Positions 1-13,700 of a stretch of 64,000 nt of DNA are shown in pieces. Source of the DNA: Lepisosteus oculatus. Its lineage: Eukaryota > Chordata > Actinopteri > Semionotiformes > Lepisosteidae. Position numbers and translations under genes: made by a program. The stretch spans positions 3,355,501 to 3,419,500 of the forward strand of contig NC_090711.1 of assembly GCF_040954835.1 (NCBI RefSeq). The letters run 5' to 3'. Position 1 is the stretch's first letter, and the number at the start of each line of letters is the position of its first letter. A model generated the notes under the pieces. The model was not told the DNA's origin, did not search any database, and saw nothing but the letters and a program-made list of their open reading frames with translations.

Positions 1-3000
1 AATACTCGTTAATCAGATAGTGGGAAGTGGGTTAAAGATTGAGTGTAAAATACGTCTCGAACAACCTGGGGGGTAAAAAGACGGTAGGATTTCAAGGTTA
101 TTCTGTGTCATTCTAACTTAAACACTGAATAATTGGTGAGCTTTATAATTTGTGTTTTTGGTCAGTATTGAGCAGGTAACAGAATGATCTAGCTGATGAT
201 GGGAGAAAGTGAGGTTTTGCGAATTCTTGCAGACAAATAAAACCCCAGTCTAGGTCAGGCAGCATTCCTAACTTCTTGCCTTCAACTAAATCAAAAAAGG
301 CACTTTAAGCTGAAAGGTTTCTGACCGCTACTTTGAGGGAAACGGCTCTCTCATTTGCTTTTTGGTATCCATGTTTCCAGTCCGTGCCGATCTCTCCTCT
401 TGAATTCCAGAGCTGGAGAAAGATGCTGAAGTCTAACACTTCACCTAGCTGCCTGGGTGTTCGTGCACTATCGCTGGTGCCCTTGCGAGAGTGTACAGGC
501 AGCCGACATTGACTTGTGCACTCAGCAGTGGTGCAGTTGTGGTGCGTAGTGGCCTCAGCACGGTCTCTTCCTTCTGTGTTTTTATCCAATTTCCATCATT
601 TGCAGCCAGGTCAGCTGGAGAATGTAATTCGCTGGTGGTAGAAAAAGATGGAGTGCGCTAGGAAATGAGAAGGCATTCCAGAGAGTCTGCCTCCTCACCT
701 GTGCAAACGCAGGCCTGACCCCCTGCTTCAATATTTACCCTGCAGCTACGCACATCCTCTGGCTCAGCTCACCTTCTGGTTAAACAACAGAGACGCTGCA
801 GGCGGCAGGTGCTTCTCCACTGCAGCCAGGCAGGCAGGGAAAAAACAAGCCAAGCTTGCAGTCCGTCTGCTCTGTATACCAGCCGACAGCTGGCAGGAAG
901 AGACCAGGAGCAGGTTCACTGTGTCACTGTGCTAAAACTGCAAACGACTTCTGCAGCTCCTCAGAAGAACTCCCTGCCACACTGCTAGCTTCTCCCCCCA
1001 AACCGAAGTTTAAAAACGGGACAGCTGTGGGCAGAGCCCACTGACCAGCATGTGTGAGAGTCTCAGGGCTGCTGGTCTATATGGCACTTGGCTGGTTTTC
1101 AAGCCAAAAGGGCCCGTCTGGCAACAGTGCGATCCCAGGGGGACGCTGTCACAACTGGCTCAACCCAGCGTGCCCGCCGGGCAGTGCAGGGCAGCAGCTG
1201 TGTCGCACGTCTGTGTTTGTTTGCCTCGTCTTGTTTTACACGTGCACTGCCATGCAAAGGGTCTTGCACATTCTTCCACTCGCTCCCATGCCTTCCTCTT
1301 TCCTCCATTTCCCTTCTTCACCCGGGAACGATTCTCTGCCGATCTGCTGAAGAGTTTTGGTTTAGCCGGTTATGTTTCAATCTAACAGGTAGTCTTGACG
1401 GATCGGTATTTTATTTGTATGGAGGTTTATTGAGAAGCCAAGACGTTAATAACGGGGGAGGACAGTGTGTCAGATCGGATTGCTAACCACCTGGAGTCCC
1501 AGAAGCTGACTGTCATGTCTTTTCTTGAGATTATTGGTCTGTTCCACCTAGTCACTAGACAAATAGCAGTAGCAGCAGATAGTCGAGAGAGATTCTATGC
1601 ACATCAGTTATTCAGCCTCCAGAGCCATTAATTCTCGCTTAGGCTGAAAACAGCTTTTCTTGTTATGACAAGCTAATGGGGGCACTAAAAAAGGTAACTA
1701 AAAGGCTTTTCTAATGCTTGTTTTTTTTATACTTGCATGAGGCTCCCCTCCTCCAGGACCTTTAATGAAAGTCTCATTTCTATTGCAAACACGTCTGGTA
1801 TGCAATGTTAAGACCCGTAAAGGCAAAAACTTAAGGGTTAAACAAGAGCTGCTGGTTCTCGGGGAGGGACAAAGAAAAAAAAAGAAATCCTAAGAGCTTT
1901 GAGAAAGATGCCAGGGGTACGGTTGTCCAGTGCAGGTCTTTCTCCCCAGCAGCCCTCCTGTTTGCATCATAATACGTGGGGAACAGAAGAGGCTGATTAA
2001 GATTCAAGGAGCTCCCCTCCATCAGTGGCCCTGCTACTGCAAGACAGAAGAGGAAAGATATTCCCATCTGAAAACAACAAACTGTTTTGTTGGGTTTTCA
2101 TGAAGGCTTTTACAGAGTAAATCCATCAGCCAATTTAAAATGGAAATCGCTTTTTGTAGCTAAGTTGAGCAAGTGCAGGGAGGACCGCCCTCCTCTCTCC
2201 TCCACTGGCCCTTTTCTCCGCAGAGTGTGTCCGAGTTTCCACAGCGGCCCTTCCGGAGCGGCATTCCTGACGGACGCGGTTCGAAGCCGGTCTGCACCGC
2301 CCTCTTACCTTGCATGGTGACCCAGAACGTACACGCTGTCACCACTCATACCCCTGTGATATCTCCAAGGGGCAAGTGCAAGGCCAAGACTGTAGGACAT
2401 CTCTCACCCTGCAGGTGCAGGAAAAATCATGTTAAAGATAACGCAGGCCCCTTCCCTAACCAAGCCTTCAGGAGATGACGAATTCAATGGGCAAAAGCAA
2501 GTGTCTTCAGCAAATTAGACCTTCTGGTTGCTACATTATAAAAACAGCTTTACTACCCTGGACAGAGTTCAAACATTCAGACCCGAGTTACTAGGAAGTG
2601 CTGGGAAGTGGGAATATGCAAGACATGTCTCTTCCTTGGAAGAAACTAGCTGCACGAGAGTCTTGAGTCGGTAACCTCCTGGAAGCCTGACAATCGTGAG
2701 TGAAAAAACAGCCTCTCTCCTTCGGAGCCTTCCTTGTGTCTGTGAATTGACTCAGGTGTTCCTAAGAAATTCCCAGCAGCGTAGAAGAAAGATTTAGCCA
2801 AGGGCTTTCCTGTAAGGGGGGCTAAGTTCATCCAGGCAGATAGACTGGGAAGAGATGTGAAGCTTTGTTCCTCAAAAGCGTGGTGTAATTTTGAAAATGA
2901 GCTCATGACGGCAAGTCACGAGATGCAATCTTTTTTCTGCCTTGTTGCCAGACCTTCAGAACGGACGTGGAAGAGAGCGTTTGGAATGTGTTCCATTTTA

Positions 3001-6000
3001 GTCTCCGAGTCAAATTATAAAAAAAAAAATCTCCAGTGGATACGTTTTATGTCCTATCAGCATTGACCGAAAAATAGATGCACAAGTCCAGACAAACTCT
3101 GTTAGTCAGGATAGGGATCTGCTGATCTGAGCTGCAGTTATCTAGGTGTGTATGGGTCCCCTCCAAAACAAACAAAGACTCTTCTACCAACATTGTCTGG
3201 AACACTTAGTTGCGCAGACGATTTGGGTCTTAGACGAGCTATTTAGAAGTAATGAACCACTAAATCCCTTGAAATTCAGTATGCAGAGTTAATGCTGGTC
3301 TAAAACCAATCCGCTGTAAGTGCAGTGAGGGGTATAGTGGTGCCTCTATAGTTCGGGTGAAATGAACTAAGACACTTTCGCTTCGTGGAGATGATTTGAG
3401 CGATACCAGCCAGTGGTCTTTTGTGACGCTGCGTGCTTCAGATCTGAGTGGTGATGCCGGAATAACAGATTAAACCCTCACCTGTGGGCATACAAGCAGC
3501 TGTCAGCTGTCATAAAGGACAAGAGGATCAAGGTTGGTGGTGAGGGTTCGACTACGGGGGTTGAAGATGAACATCGGAGAACACAGTGTTGATTGCTAGG
3601 AAATCTAGGACAGCTGCACTCAATTATGCGTCAGGAGACATAATACAATTGGTAGTGCATGTAAAATGGAGAACCGGACATACTTTTTTTTACACAGAGG
3701 CTTGTGTACACAAGCATGTCCTTGAAGCTGAAACCCTGGCTTCTTTCAGATGGGCTGACTGGCTCCTCTCGTTTGTAACCTTTCTTATGCTCTTATTTGT
3801 CTGCCCGTTTCCTCCAAATGAGTTTACTGCTATGTGGGACCCCCCTGGGAAAACACGCAACAACAGTCTCTGGGAACTCTGCTTTGACCGGAAAGTCTTG
3901 TGAGTCTAAAAGGCCCAATTCAGTTTAGCTGCTCAGTCTGGCAGTTCTGCTTGCAGTTCTGGCTGCTGACAGAGAAGGAAGTTGTGGAGAATGGAGGTGT
4001 CAAAAGTGTCTGTCTTGGCACATCGGGTCTTCGGCACATTGCCTGTTTGTTTTTGCCTGGCACACGCTATACCCCGCCCTGCGGTAACACATTCCGCCAG
4101 TCTCCTCCAAGCGCGGACAGACGGCCTCCGCCAAGCCACACTGCTGTGCGGAGCGAAGTCGAAATGACAGGTGGGAAACGGTCTTAGCTGGGGAAGCCAG
4201 CTGCTGCGGTATTTTGATGTCTTGTCTTCGCGAATCTTTTGCTGCTTGGCTCAAAATGATAGGAAAAGGATGTTTGCTTTTCTCTACTTTGTTGAATAAT
4301 TTAGAATCCTTAAGTGCTGTGCCACCAATGGACTCTTGTGATTCATAGTAGCTGCCTTTCTCTGACAATTTAATTTTTCCTGTTTCATGTCCGGTTGCAG
4401 AGGGTGTCTCACCTGTGCTTCCCTCCTGGCTATTTCAGGCATCCTGGCTCAACCTGTCCAGCTCTGCTGCTGAATCCTGCACTCTGACCTCCAGAAAGGA
4501 CTTGCCTTTTTTTTTGGACTGAATTTTGTGTTCGATTAGTTACAAGTAATTAACTTGAACAAATGCAAAAGGGAGCTTTTCTTTATAAGTGTTCTGAGAG
4601 CTGAAAGACACATAGGGGTATTGCACAACATGCAGCTCTCAGAGACGAAACATTTACCTGACCAATCCTCTGAAGATGAGCATTGATCAGTGATATGGTT
4701 TTTGCTCTGGTCCAAGTAAAAAAGAACTACACTCTTCATCTGGCGACGTGACATTTTTCTTTTTACAATACGTAAAATATAATACACACCTAGTGTAGAT
4801 TCTGTTTTAGTTAATATTTCTGGGCTTCTCAATTTCGTGCATGACTGAATCCAATTCCGCTACTTGCATTGAGTCATGTGTCTGTGATGTGAAGATTAAT
4901 ATCACCATGGCAAGTTGGAGAGGAATATTCACTCTTTCGGACTACGTTTGCAGAGGTCTTGCATTGATTGGTCATCGGCTGATCATTGATTGATCGTCAA
5001 CTGATCTTTGCCAGAGACCTCTGAAATGGAAAACTGCTGCTGTCAAAGTCAAGTCAGGGACCAACTTTAGGCTCAACAAAGAAACACAGAATTAAAATGT
5101 GTTGTGTTGTGTGAAAAAAGAAAACCATATTCACACAGGGAGGCATTCACCAACGCTTGGGAACAAACAATCAATACATTTGGTGTCAGAGATAATTGTC
5201 TAATCCTTCAAGGAACAGCTGGACAGAATTTCTGGATCTAATGGCCTTTTCTCATCAGTAGCTCCGTAATCCTGAAGGTATATCTTATAAGACCTGGAAG
5301 GGGATTGATTTGTCACAAGGCCACAATGAGTTGAGACGCGACATGAGAGGAATGGGAGATGCCGAGCAGGAATTTAGATGTGGACACGTAGCTATGCGTT
5401 TTCTGTAACTCACAGGGTCACTGCTTGCATCAGGCCTGCGTTCTGCATTTCTAAGGAGTGGAGAGAGGCTTCTGTCAACCTCGGTGATCAGTCCAGCATC
5501 CTCTGCCCTGGATCACTGCACACTTCAGCACCGAAATGCTTGTCTCTGGACAATTGGGGAAATTCCATGCTGAGGTGGAAGTACCTTCAAGCTGAAAGTG
5601 TTGGCTTAGGTAAGGAGCAGAGGCTGCTGAGCTCATTGCTTAGAGGGGAAAGGTCAGTGGCCTTTGGGTAGGGGCCGCGCATGAGAAAACAAGGGAGACT
5701 CCAGATGGCTGCCAGGAACCGCAAGGTGGTAATCACAGACTTGAGAGGAGGAAAATGAATGGCTGAATTGTTGAAAATAATTAAGCGCAAACTAAAAAGA
5801 TTACACTGCCATTCCCTTCCATGAACTCTGGCAATGAACATCTCTCCTTCGTTCTTAACTTTCTGGTTCCCAGAGACTCAGTGAAGCGGAGGAACTGCAC
5901 TGTCGCGAGCCCAGCATGGCAGTCCGTAATAAACAGCAGCAACTAAACCTGCCCTCTTTATGTGTGGATGGGAAAACGGTTCTTACGTTGGAGACATGTG

Positions 6001-7140
6001 GGGGAGATCTCTCTGGAAACTGTTTCGAAGGGTCTTGAGGGGAGCCACTTTTCAACCGGGGGCAGTTAACACCTCTGTTACTCTCGCCTGCCTGTAAATT
6101 AAGAGACAGACTTCCCATCTCCTCGAGCCACACCATTCCTGTAACTTGCTGCACCTTCAATTCCCAGATCTTCGACGAGACTTTACTTTCCCAAATTCCC
6201 GCACATCCACTGGGAACGTCTGGAAAGTGAGCTGGCCCCCACGATTCGCCAGAAAACCTTACTGTGGTCAAGCCAGGCAGGATGACCTCTGCATTTTGAT
6301 CTCCGGTTCTCACTTCCTGTCATTCGATCAAAAAAACAGGATGTGGAAAACCAGGAGCTTCCATGCTGAGTCACAAACCGGGAAAGAGGAGACTGCACTG
6401 CTCCTCTCAGGTCTGGATTGCGACATCTCAACCTGCAGAGTGCTGGCATCCCAACCCATTTATCCATCTCTCACTGTGTATATATTTCTTCTGTCTGTGT
6501 TTCAACAGTATCCCATAGTGAGGCAGCTCTGGACTTCTGCGTTGCAGCTTCCATTGCTGCCTCTGTCAGATCCTGGTGTGTTCTGCCACGGTTTTCCATT
6601 AAAACAAACGTCGGGGACCCATCTTGACAAGGCCTGGGGTGGAGGACGCCTCCCAGCCCAGCTGTGGAGGAGAACCGATGGCCAGAGAACTCTTCTGGGA
6701 CTGGGGATCCTTCTGCAGTCGGTGCCCAGAGGAGCCAGGTCAGAGGTCAGGGTGGCCGGAGAGATGGATGGGAACTGACAGGGGGCAGCTGGTATTTCAG
6801 TGGTGCAGACAGGATGGAGCTGAAATAACAGGGCGATTGTGCAGCCCTGGCCTGCGCTGTGCTCTGTTCGTGTTGGCAGAGGGCCAGGAGGTGTTGTGTT
6901 CGCTCACTCTGGGTTTTCACCTTCTGTGTTGTGTTTGACTTCTTTGAAAAAAGTTGTGTAAGCAGGAGTAAGTTCCAAAAGCATTTTGTTCTTCTTTTTT
7001 TCCCCCTATTTACTTTTTCAGAGGTCCTGGTATGTGCCCCTTCTGAATAAACACCGTCTGGCTCTGCAGAATTTTGATATTCTTGCAGTCCGGAAGCAGG
7101 GAGGAAGTTCGCTACTGTCACTGGCGCTCGTGATGGACGT
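1..7140. other. Intergenic DNA, no gene recognised
   Basis: All open frames here are short, start at arbitrary points and resemble no protein I know; several occur as overlapping pairs on both strands, as expected of chance. The composition is mixed, without a clear CpG-rich promoter. The one structured spot is a small inverted repeat at 4951-5023, described separately. I see no tRNA, rRNA or transposon coding sequence. Confidence 0.6.
4951..5023. repeat. Short inverted repeat with ATTGAT-rich loop
   Basis: The 9-base arms CAGAGGTCT (4951-4959) and AGACCTCTG (5015-5023) are exact reverse complements and enclose a loop rich in TGATTG/TGATC repeats, which is itself partly self-complementary. 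It may be a remnant of a foldback or MITE-like element or a chance palindrome; no second copy was noticed in the window. Confidence 0.4.
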
Positions 7141-7180
7141 GCATTGACACGACACCCCTTGCATGTGGGCTAAAGGTTAT

Positions 7181-7705
7181 TTATAAAGCGCCTTTCCAAA
7201 CCTATATGAGAACGTTGTACATCTTCCAAAAGAAAACAAAAAAAAACAATAAAAAGGAAAAGGAAAAACAATAAACTAGTACATACAGGACCGACAGGAG
7301 GGCCATCAGACATAGACCCTAGTAAAAAGGTGATTTTGAGTTTGGATTTAAAGAGAGTTTAAGAATTTGTCTCTTGGAGAGTCAGAGGAAGGGCATTCCA
7401 TAACACTGGAGCAGCGACACAAAAGATAAGATAAAATCACTTTATTGGCCATACACAATTTCTTGCATTAGGAATTTGTCTTTTCACATACCCCAGCTTG
7501 CTCTCTCCACACAGGTGGGGAGAGAGAAGTTTGGGGTCAGAGCACAGGGTCAGGCATGTATACGGCACCCCCTGGAGCAGGTGGGGTTAAGGGTCTTGCT
7601 CAGGTCCAGAGTAGAGGACCTGCCTCGACTGAACGGAGCCAACAGGGAGTGTAAACACGGAGGAGGTCAGAGTTGTGCGAGTCCAGTTGTGTAACGCCTT
7701 AAAAG
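7181..7705 (+). repeat. Nested pair of dispersed fish repeats
   Basis: The outer element (about 7181-7410, resuming about 7640-7705) begins with a TTATTTATAAAGCGCCTTTC-type start and contains GGGCATTCCATAACACTGGAG, both typical of a repeat common in fish genomes. It is interrupted by a second dispersed fish repeat (about 7418-7630) that starts AAGATAAGATAAAATCACTT and contains the word AATTTCTTGCATTAGGAATT. The outer element then resumes with a CGCCTTAAAAGTCAGTAAGAA-like end. Family assignment is from memory of fish genomic sequence; the class (SINE, LINE tail or DNA element) is not certain. The short frame across it is repeat-derived. Confidence 0.55.
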
Positions 7706-10700
7706 TCAGTAAGAATAGTTTTGGACATTGTGCAACTTGCTGATGAGACTACACCATTTAAAAAGGAAGTCTTGCAATTAATCTAAAGAAGATACTCTGC
7801 AAAATATTTTCCTTCTATGGTGTAAAAGTTACATTTTGCATTCACGCTATACGGCGAACATAATGTTTTTGAGCAGGTCTATGTGATGACTATGTAATAG
7901 GTCGATCTGACTTATCTGGGCGTGTAGGAGGAACGTGTCCACCCGTTCCTCTCTCTGCCGAGTGGGTACCTGAGTCTTCGTAGGAGAGCCAGATTATAAA
8001 AGAATTACCCTTTCCAAACTGAGTGGTGGGTTAGGTGACAATAAAGTTATCATCGGCAGTCCCAAACGACATTAAAAAGCACAAAAAGGGCTGTTATCAC
8101 GAAGTATCCGGTTGCAGTCATCGAAGTTTTTAACAGTTTTAAAAAAAAGTAAATTACACATTAAGCTCTTAGTCATGACGGCCGCTGCGTCACGTCGAGT
8201 TTGCCGTCTCCTGTGGACATTAGGTTAGTAAGAACCGGTTGTGCCTACGTCACACAGCGCTGTGGAAGGGAGGTGACGTCACGTCCCCCACCCTGTCTGT
8301 TCGGCCTCAGGTGCTGGCGGGCACATCTGACTCAGGCTGTTTCTCGCCTCTTGAGTCGGGAGGTCGCACAAGAGCACGCATTTCAGAGCCGAACCGGAGG
8401 TTTCCGGATTGCCCTCCAGCCGAAACTCTGCGGAGTGTTGCCCAACCTCTCCTCCTCCTCCCCCAGGCCGGCGGCGAGGCTGCTTATCCCAGAGTCTCCT
8501 AAGGGCGCTCCAAGCCTGCATAATGAACTGCACAACCCTTCTGCACTACTGCTACTGAAAACCTAAATTAAGGGAAAATAGGAAATGAGTCATCTGGAGA
8601 GGATTTTCTTATCAAAATACGTTCTAGGTTGAGACGATCTTTTAGACAAGAATTGCATACAAAATATCACAAACTGACCCCTTTTTTTTCAGGTCAAGTA
8701 CTGACCTGAAACCAGACAGACAAGGTTTCTTGTGTATCTTGTCCTCATTTCTTAATTAATACGTCTTTATTCCGAGACCCATCCCCCCGATGTTTGTCTG
8801 CGCTACCAGTTATTTAGTTAGTAACGATGTCTGAGCTAATGCGTCTTTTTTTGTGTGTGTGAGAGGAGCAGATGCGACTGGATTTCTGTCGTGTTGTTCC
8901 ATTAGCTCGCAGTATACTGACGTAGCTTTAACATTCACGTCTTTCGGTGTGTTAAGAGTCTGGTTAATTCGTGGACGGGTCCGCAGGTGTGCTCCGTGTA
9001 AGACTCTGGTGTGTGCGTCGTCACTTCGACGTCAAGACAAGAGCCAGAACTACTAGACTAGATGACTGCCAGAAAACCAACTTCAAATGACGCAGATCCT
9101 TTGCTAAAAGCACGCAAGAGACGTAACTTTTCTCCAAAATGCCATGAAAAATTCAGGGAGCACAAGACCGCGTTTCTTTTCACCGGCGGCTGCTGCATTT
9201 TTCATTAAAAGTTGTGTGTGTGTTTTTTTTCCCTCTTGGTTCAAAAGCCTTGACGAGCGTCGCGGATCGTCATTCTGCCGTTGCGCTAGGGACTGTTCCT
9301 TAGAAGTAGCCGTGCGTGTGAGGGGGAGTAGGGTCTTAATTTCAAGGTCTTGTTGTGTCTCAGGAATGAATCGTCTCTCCGGCCGTTCTGATTTATTGAA
9401 AATGCGTGCTGCCGCTGCACAACGGTTTTTCTCATTTAACTGCAGTTGCAGCAAAAGGCAGACTCGCCTCACCTCCCTCCCCACAACCAAAAGAAAAGGT
9501 AATAAAATGGACTGGGTTACATTCCCGCTGTCCAAAGTTACCCACCGCTCTGTTGGCCACCGTGAGCGGTAGTGCAGCGCAGGACAGGAGTTAAGAGATT
9601 TTGAAAGTGTCGGATTGCCTTAGCGATCCATTATGCAGGTTAAAGAAGCGTGTGTATGCTATTACTCGGAACTATCGTGAAATTTTGTTTCCTGGATGAT
9701 TGTTTCTCACTTAATCTTATGCTCAGCTACCCTAAAGGTAGAACTACTGTATAAAGAACGGCTTCATTGTGTTTCACCGGCTTTTAAAAAGAGTGTTTAA
9801 TTCGTGTAAGAGGGTCAGGTCTAAAATAATTGCGCTGGTCATCTCAGAACATACTTTTGTTGGGCAAAACTGATTATAAGCTGATGTGACTTTAGCAAAG
9901 TGTGTGTTTAGGGCCCACCCTAGGGCACTTATCAGTAGGTAGTCTACTGCAGAACTGTACTGTGTTTTAAGGATTATAGACAATCATTTACATGCATAGA
10001 CGTCTGTGGATTTGTGCTTCTAACTGACAAAAGCAAGCAGGAGCCTTCTGAGTCAGGCCCTGTTTGTTATGATGTTAGCTTAGCAGACAAATTGTCTAGG
10101 CCTCTCCAGAAAGACTTAGAAAAGCCAGGAGACTCACACCGAGACAAGAGGGGATACAGAGGTTAATACAGCTCTGAAAAGGGCATGCTGAAAAAAAAGA
10201 TGCTTCATGTTCTGATTTATATATCAGATGTTAACAGCTGGGAAAGGCGTAGGACTAGGAGACTGGTGCCTGGAGAGTTGTGGCTCTGGAGTCCAGATAA
10301 TCTGCTCTCAACAGAACAGAATAATATGAGCTGAGAGCACTATTCTGCAAGGGAAAGCATGGTTCAGCTCTGAGATAATAGGATGTGTTGTGAGAACTGT
10401 CAAGCCAAAGGAAAGCATGTTAACAATGATAGAATGCACTACTGGCAAGAATTTATTACAAACTGTACAGTTTTGGTAACCGGATGAAAAAAAAGAGCAA
10501 AGGAAAGCAAGATATTTCTTTCCTGGCTTTAAAGGAATGCCTTACCCCCAAAACATCTGAGGAACTGATTCTCTTTTGTCTTTAGGTGTCAGTAAAATCT
10601 TGACAAGGTACTAGCAGAGTAAGTCCCAATGCCTATTGCAGAATCATCAGTGAAAGGAGGAGTCAGATGGGCAGGCCAGCCCCCCTTGATGACTAAGATA

Positions 10701-13700
10701 CTAGTAATCAAGTGAGCAAGGTGGTGACATGGCCTCGTTGCGTGTGTAAACCTCCGTGGGCTCTCTCAGGCTTTCTCCTCCACAGCAGTGGTGACCTGCT
10801 TCTGATTAGGTCTCCTGCTTTCCTTTCCACTGCATGGCCTGTCGCACCGCAGCAAACCCTCACTTATTTAAGTGACGACCGGCAGGGCAATTAACTAATT
10901 AAGGGCCCAATTAAACAATGAATGCAGTGGCTGGGTCAAAATTTCCAGCAGCGGAAAATGAGTGTAAAAGCCTGAGCCGTCCTGGCCTCTCGGCTGTAAC
11001 TGCTGGCTGTCCCCCATCGCGCCTGGGGTGCTGCCTGGGATTGAAGCTGCGCTCAGATGGCGAGGAGTGGCCGGGAAGGGGCCGCGATCCCTTTCCAAAT
11101 CGGGCAGCGTCCCAGCAGATCGGCAGTGTCTGAGCTTGGTTGAATTATTGATTGCTCCTGCTGCCGGGAAAACGGGCTTTGAAACAGCTTCAAATCACTG
11201 GAGCGCGACATCTGTTCCCCTCTGGAAACCTGGCCTTTGGAAATCTATTGCTTTCTGCAGGCTCGTGTTACGTACAGAGCTGCCTTTTATCCCAGTTTCC
11301 AGCCTCCAGGTGATTCACCTTTCCCTAAACTAACAATATACTCTGTGCGCCCCCCCTCCCTCCGCGCTCCCCGACCCATAGGAACAGAGAGACGCACGTG
11401 TGCTCTTTGCCATCTCCACACAGGCAGGTGGTGTGCTTTTCTCGTCATTCTTCTTCAGCAGCTCCTGAGCGCTCTGGAACTGACAGACGGTCTATCCACC
11501 GGTATCATTTTCATCAGGGGCCAGAAGCCAGGCAGGGCACTGACATTTATTCTTTTGCACCGAACCTCCGAACAGTCTGAATACACCAGATGGCACTCTC
11601 AAGACCTTAAAAACATGCATGCACAGCAGTGGGTATTGCTGGCTCTCCAAATGTATTATTTATTTATCTGATGCCTTTTTATTTAAGACGGCGTACATGA
11701 AAATGCAATTACAGAATCGTATAAAGATACATAATACAACACTTCCACATTGCGCAGTGGAGCTATATAACAGAAGGCTCGGAAATTAACATGATGTAAA
11801 AGACGATACATCTATCAAAACCGTAGGATGTTCGGCAAACAATACGCAATATAGGTTTGCTCTCCGCTTGACTGAAATGCACCAGTGTTCCTCTCTCGTG
11901 TTTTGCAAAGCTCTGTTGCCTTTTGTTCCTCTTTTGCTCAAATCAAGTTCCTTTAGAAAAAAGTATTTCCTGTTAGTCTTTTTATTGTGCAGTACTTAGA
12001 GATTTATACTCATTATGTGTGCTTGAACAAGGACACCATTATCTGATCCGTCACACTGCACACTGTACCTGCCAGCTCCAAGCTCAGAAGGCTGGCTGTG
12101 TTTAGGACTGTTACAGACACCTGAGCAACTTCACAAGTCGTTAGTTGTTACAGACGTGTGGCAATGATGTATATGTTTTCGCAAACAGGAAGGAAGAAGG
12201 ATCACTTCCATGCTGATTATTCTGATTATTTTAAATTGAGAACTGAGAAAATGTAGAAAGTACTCTATTCTTTTACTACAATATCTTGTAGTATCTTTTG
12301 CTTGTCTAAGGGTTTCGTTTTCCCAACCAAAAAACTGCCATTTTTTATTTATGAGATCTTTATTAATTCTAATGTGCATAAAATTGTTTTCCACCCTGGC
12401 ATTTCAAATCTGTAATCTTCTACCTCATATGCAGATTATGGAATATACACAGAGTATGTTACACTATTCCACAGATGCGATAGATGCATGTCTAAATGCT
12501 CATTTGAAAAATGAATTTAATCACATAATGCTATGAGTAAAGCCCGGTGGCATTAAGCAGGGGGTATTTTATAATTTAACATTATGGGAGTTACATCTGT
12601 CTAATGTGAATTAAGCATATTGAATGACATATCCTGAGCTGGAAGTTTATTAATATATTATTAGCAGCAGTAGCTTCTAACAAGAAAGTGTCATTTTTGT
12701 ACTCGTGTCTATATAAAGCTATCTGTATATCCTAAAAGTACAGTATATTTAGAGGGGTTTACACTTTAGCCTGAGCTATTGGGAGCCTGTTTCACTGTTG
12801 CAGCCAAGCATGTATTGCGTCTGTCAAACTAATTGAACTAAGCTGTTCTTGTTATTTACTGTATTTCCAAGCCCTGCCCCACCATGGGTGGTTTTACAAA
12901 CACCCCCCCCTGTCAATTGTATCTATATTAAAAACAACATAATTAACACATCAGCTGTGCCCTCGTACATTAGCTCACAGGCCTGCTTTGGACGCCTGTG
13001 TGACCAGATGAGGTCCCAAGCAAAGAAGAAGGTTTCTATAGTAACCCTGATGAGTAAATCCGAAGAGGAGCACCTAGGGGGCTCCTAACAGAGTGTAAAC
13101 AGTGTCACTCCTGGAAAGGACATCCTGGCAGCCTTTATATTGGAGGCTTCTGGCCTGCATTCTAAATTGTGCTGTTAAGCCCATAACTTTCTTTTACTGC
13201 TCACTCTAGCCCTAGATATTTATACAACCACTGCCATAAATATTTACGGCCTGCTTGTGTTTGGAGAGTGAGAGCTCAGATAATACACACCCCACAAAAG
13301 GAAGCCACTGTGTCCTGCTCAGTTTCCTCTAAACACGCTTTTATTGACGCTACTCGTGGACAAGCAGTGGCTGAATAGCTTCACCTCCTTCATTTGTTTC
13401 CCATTAAGAGAGTGATTCACACTGGGGGAGGTATCTGATTTGCTTCAAAAAATAAAAATTACATAGCTGAAATAGTTTCCGATGTTCCTATTTTTCGTTG
13501 TGTAACTGTACAGAACAGAAAAGGGAGACAATATATTCTAATAAGTAAAATAAGAGAACAAACAATAATCACTGTCACTGATCCAAAAGATTGTATGAGC
13601 CCTTATATTTATACGGTGTGTTTAACACGTTTAAGACACTGTTATCACAGTCTGACAACTAGCCTTTAGCCCGATTCCAGCAAGGTGTTACTGCTCATGT

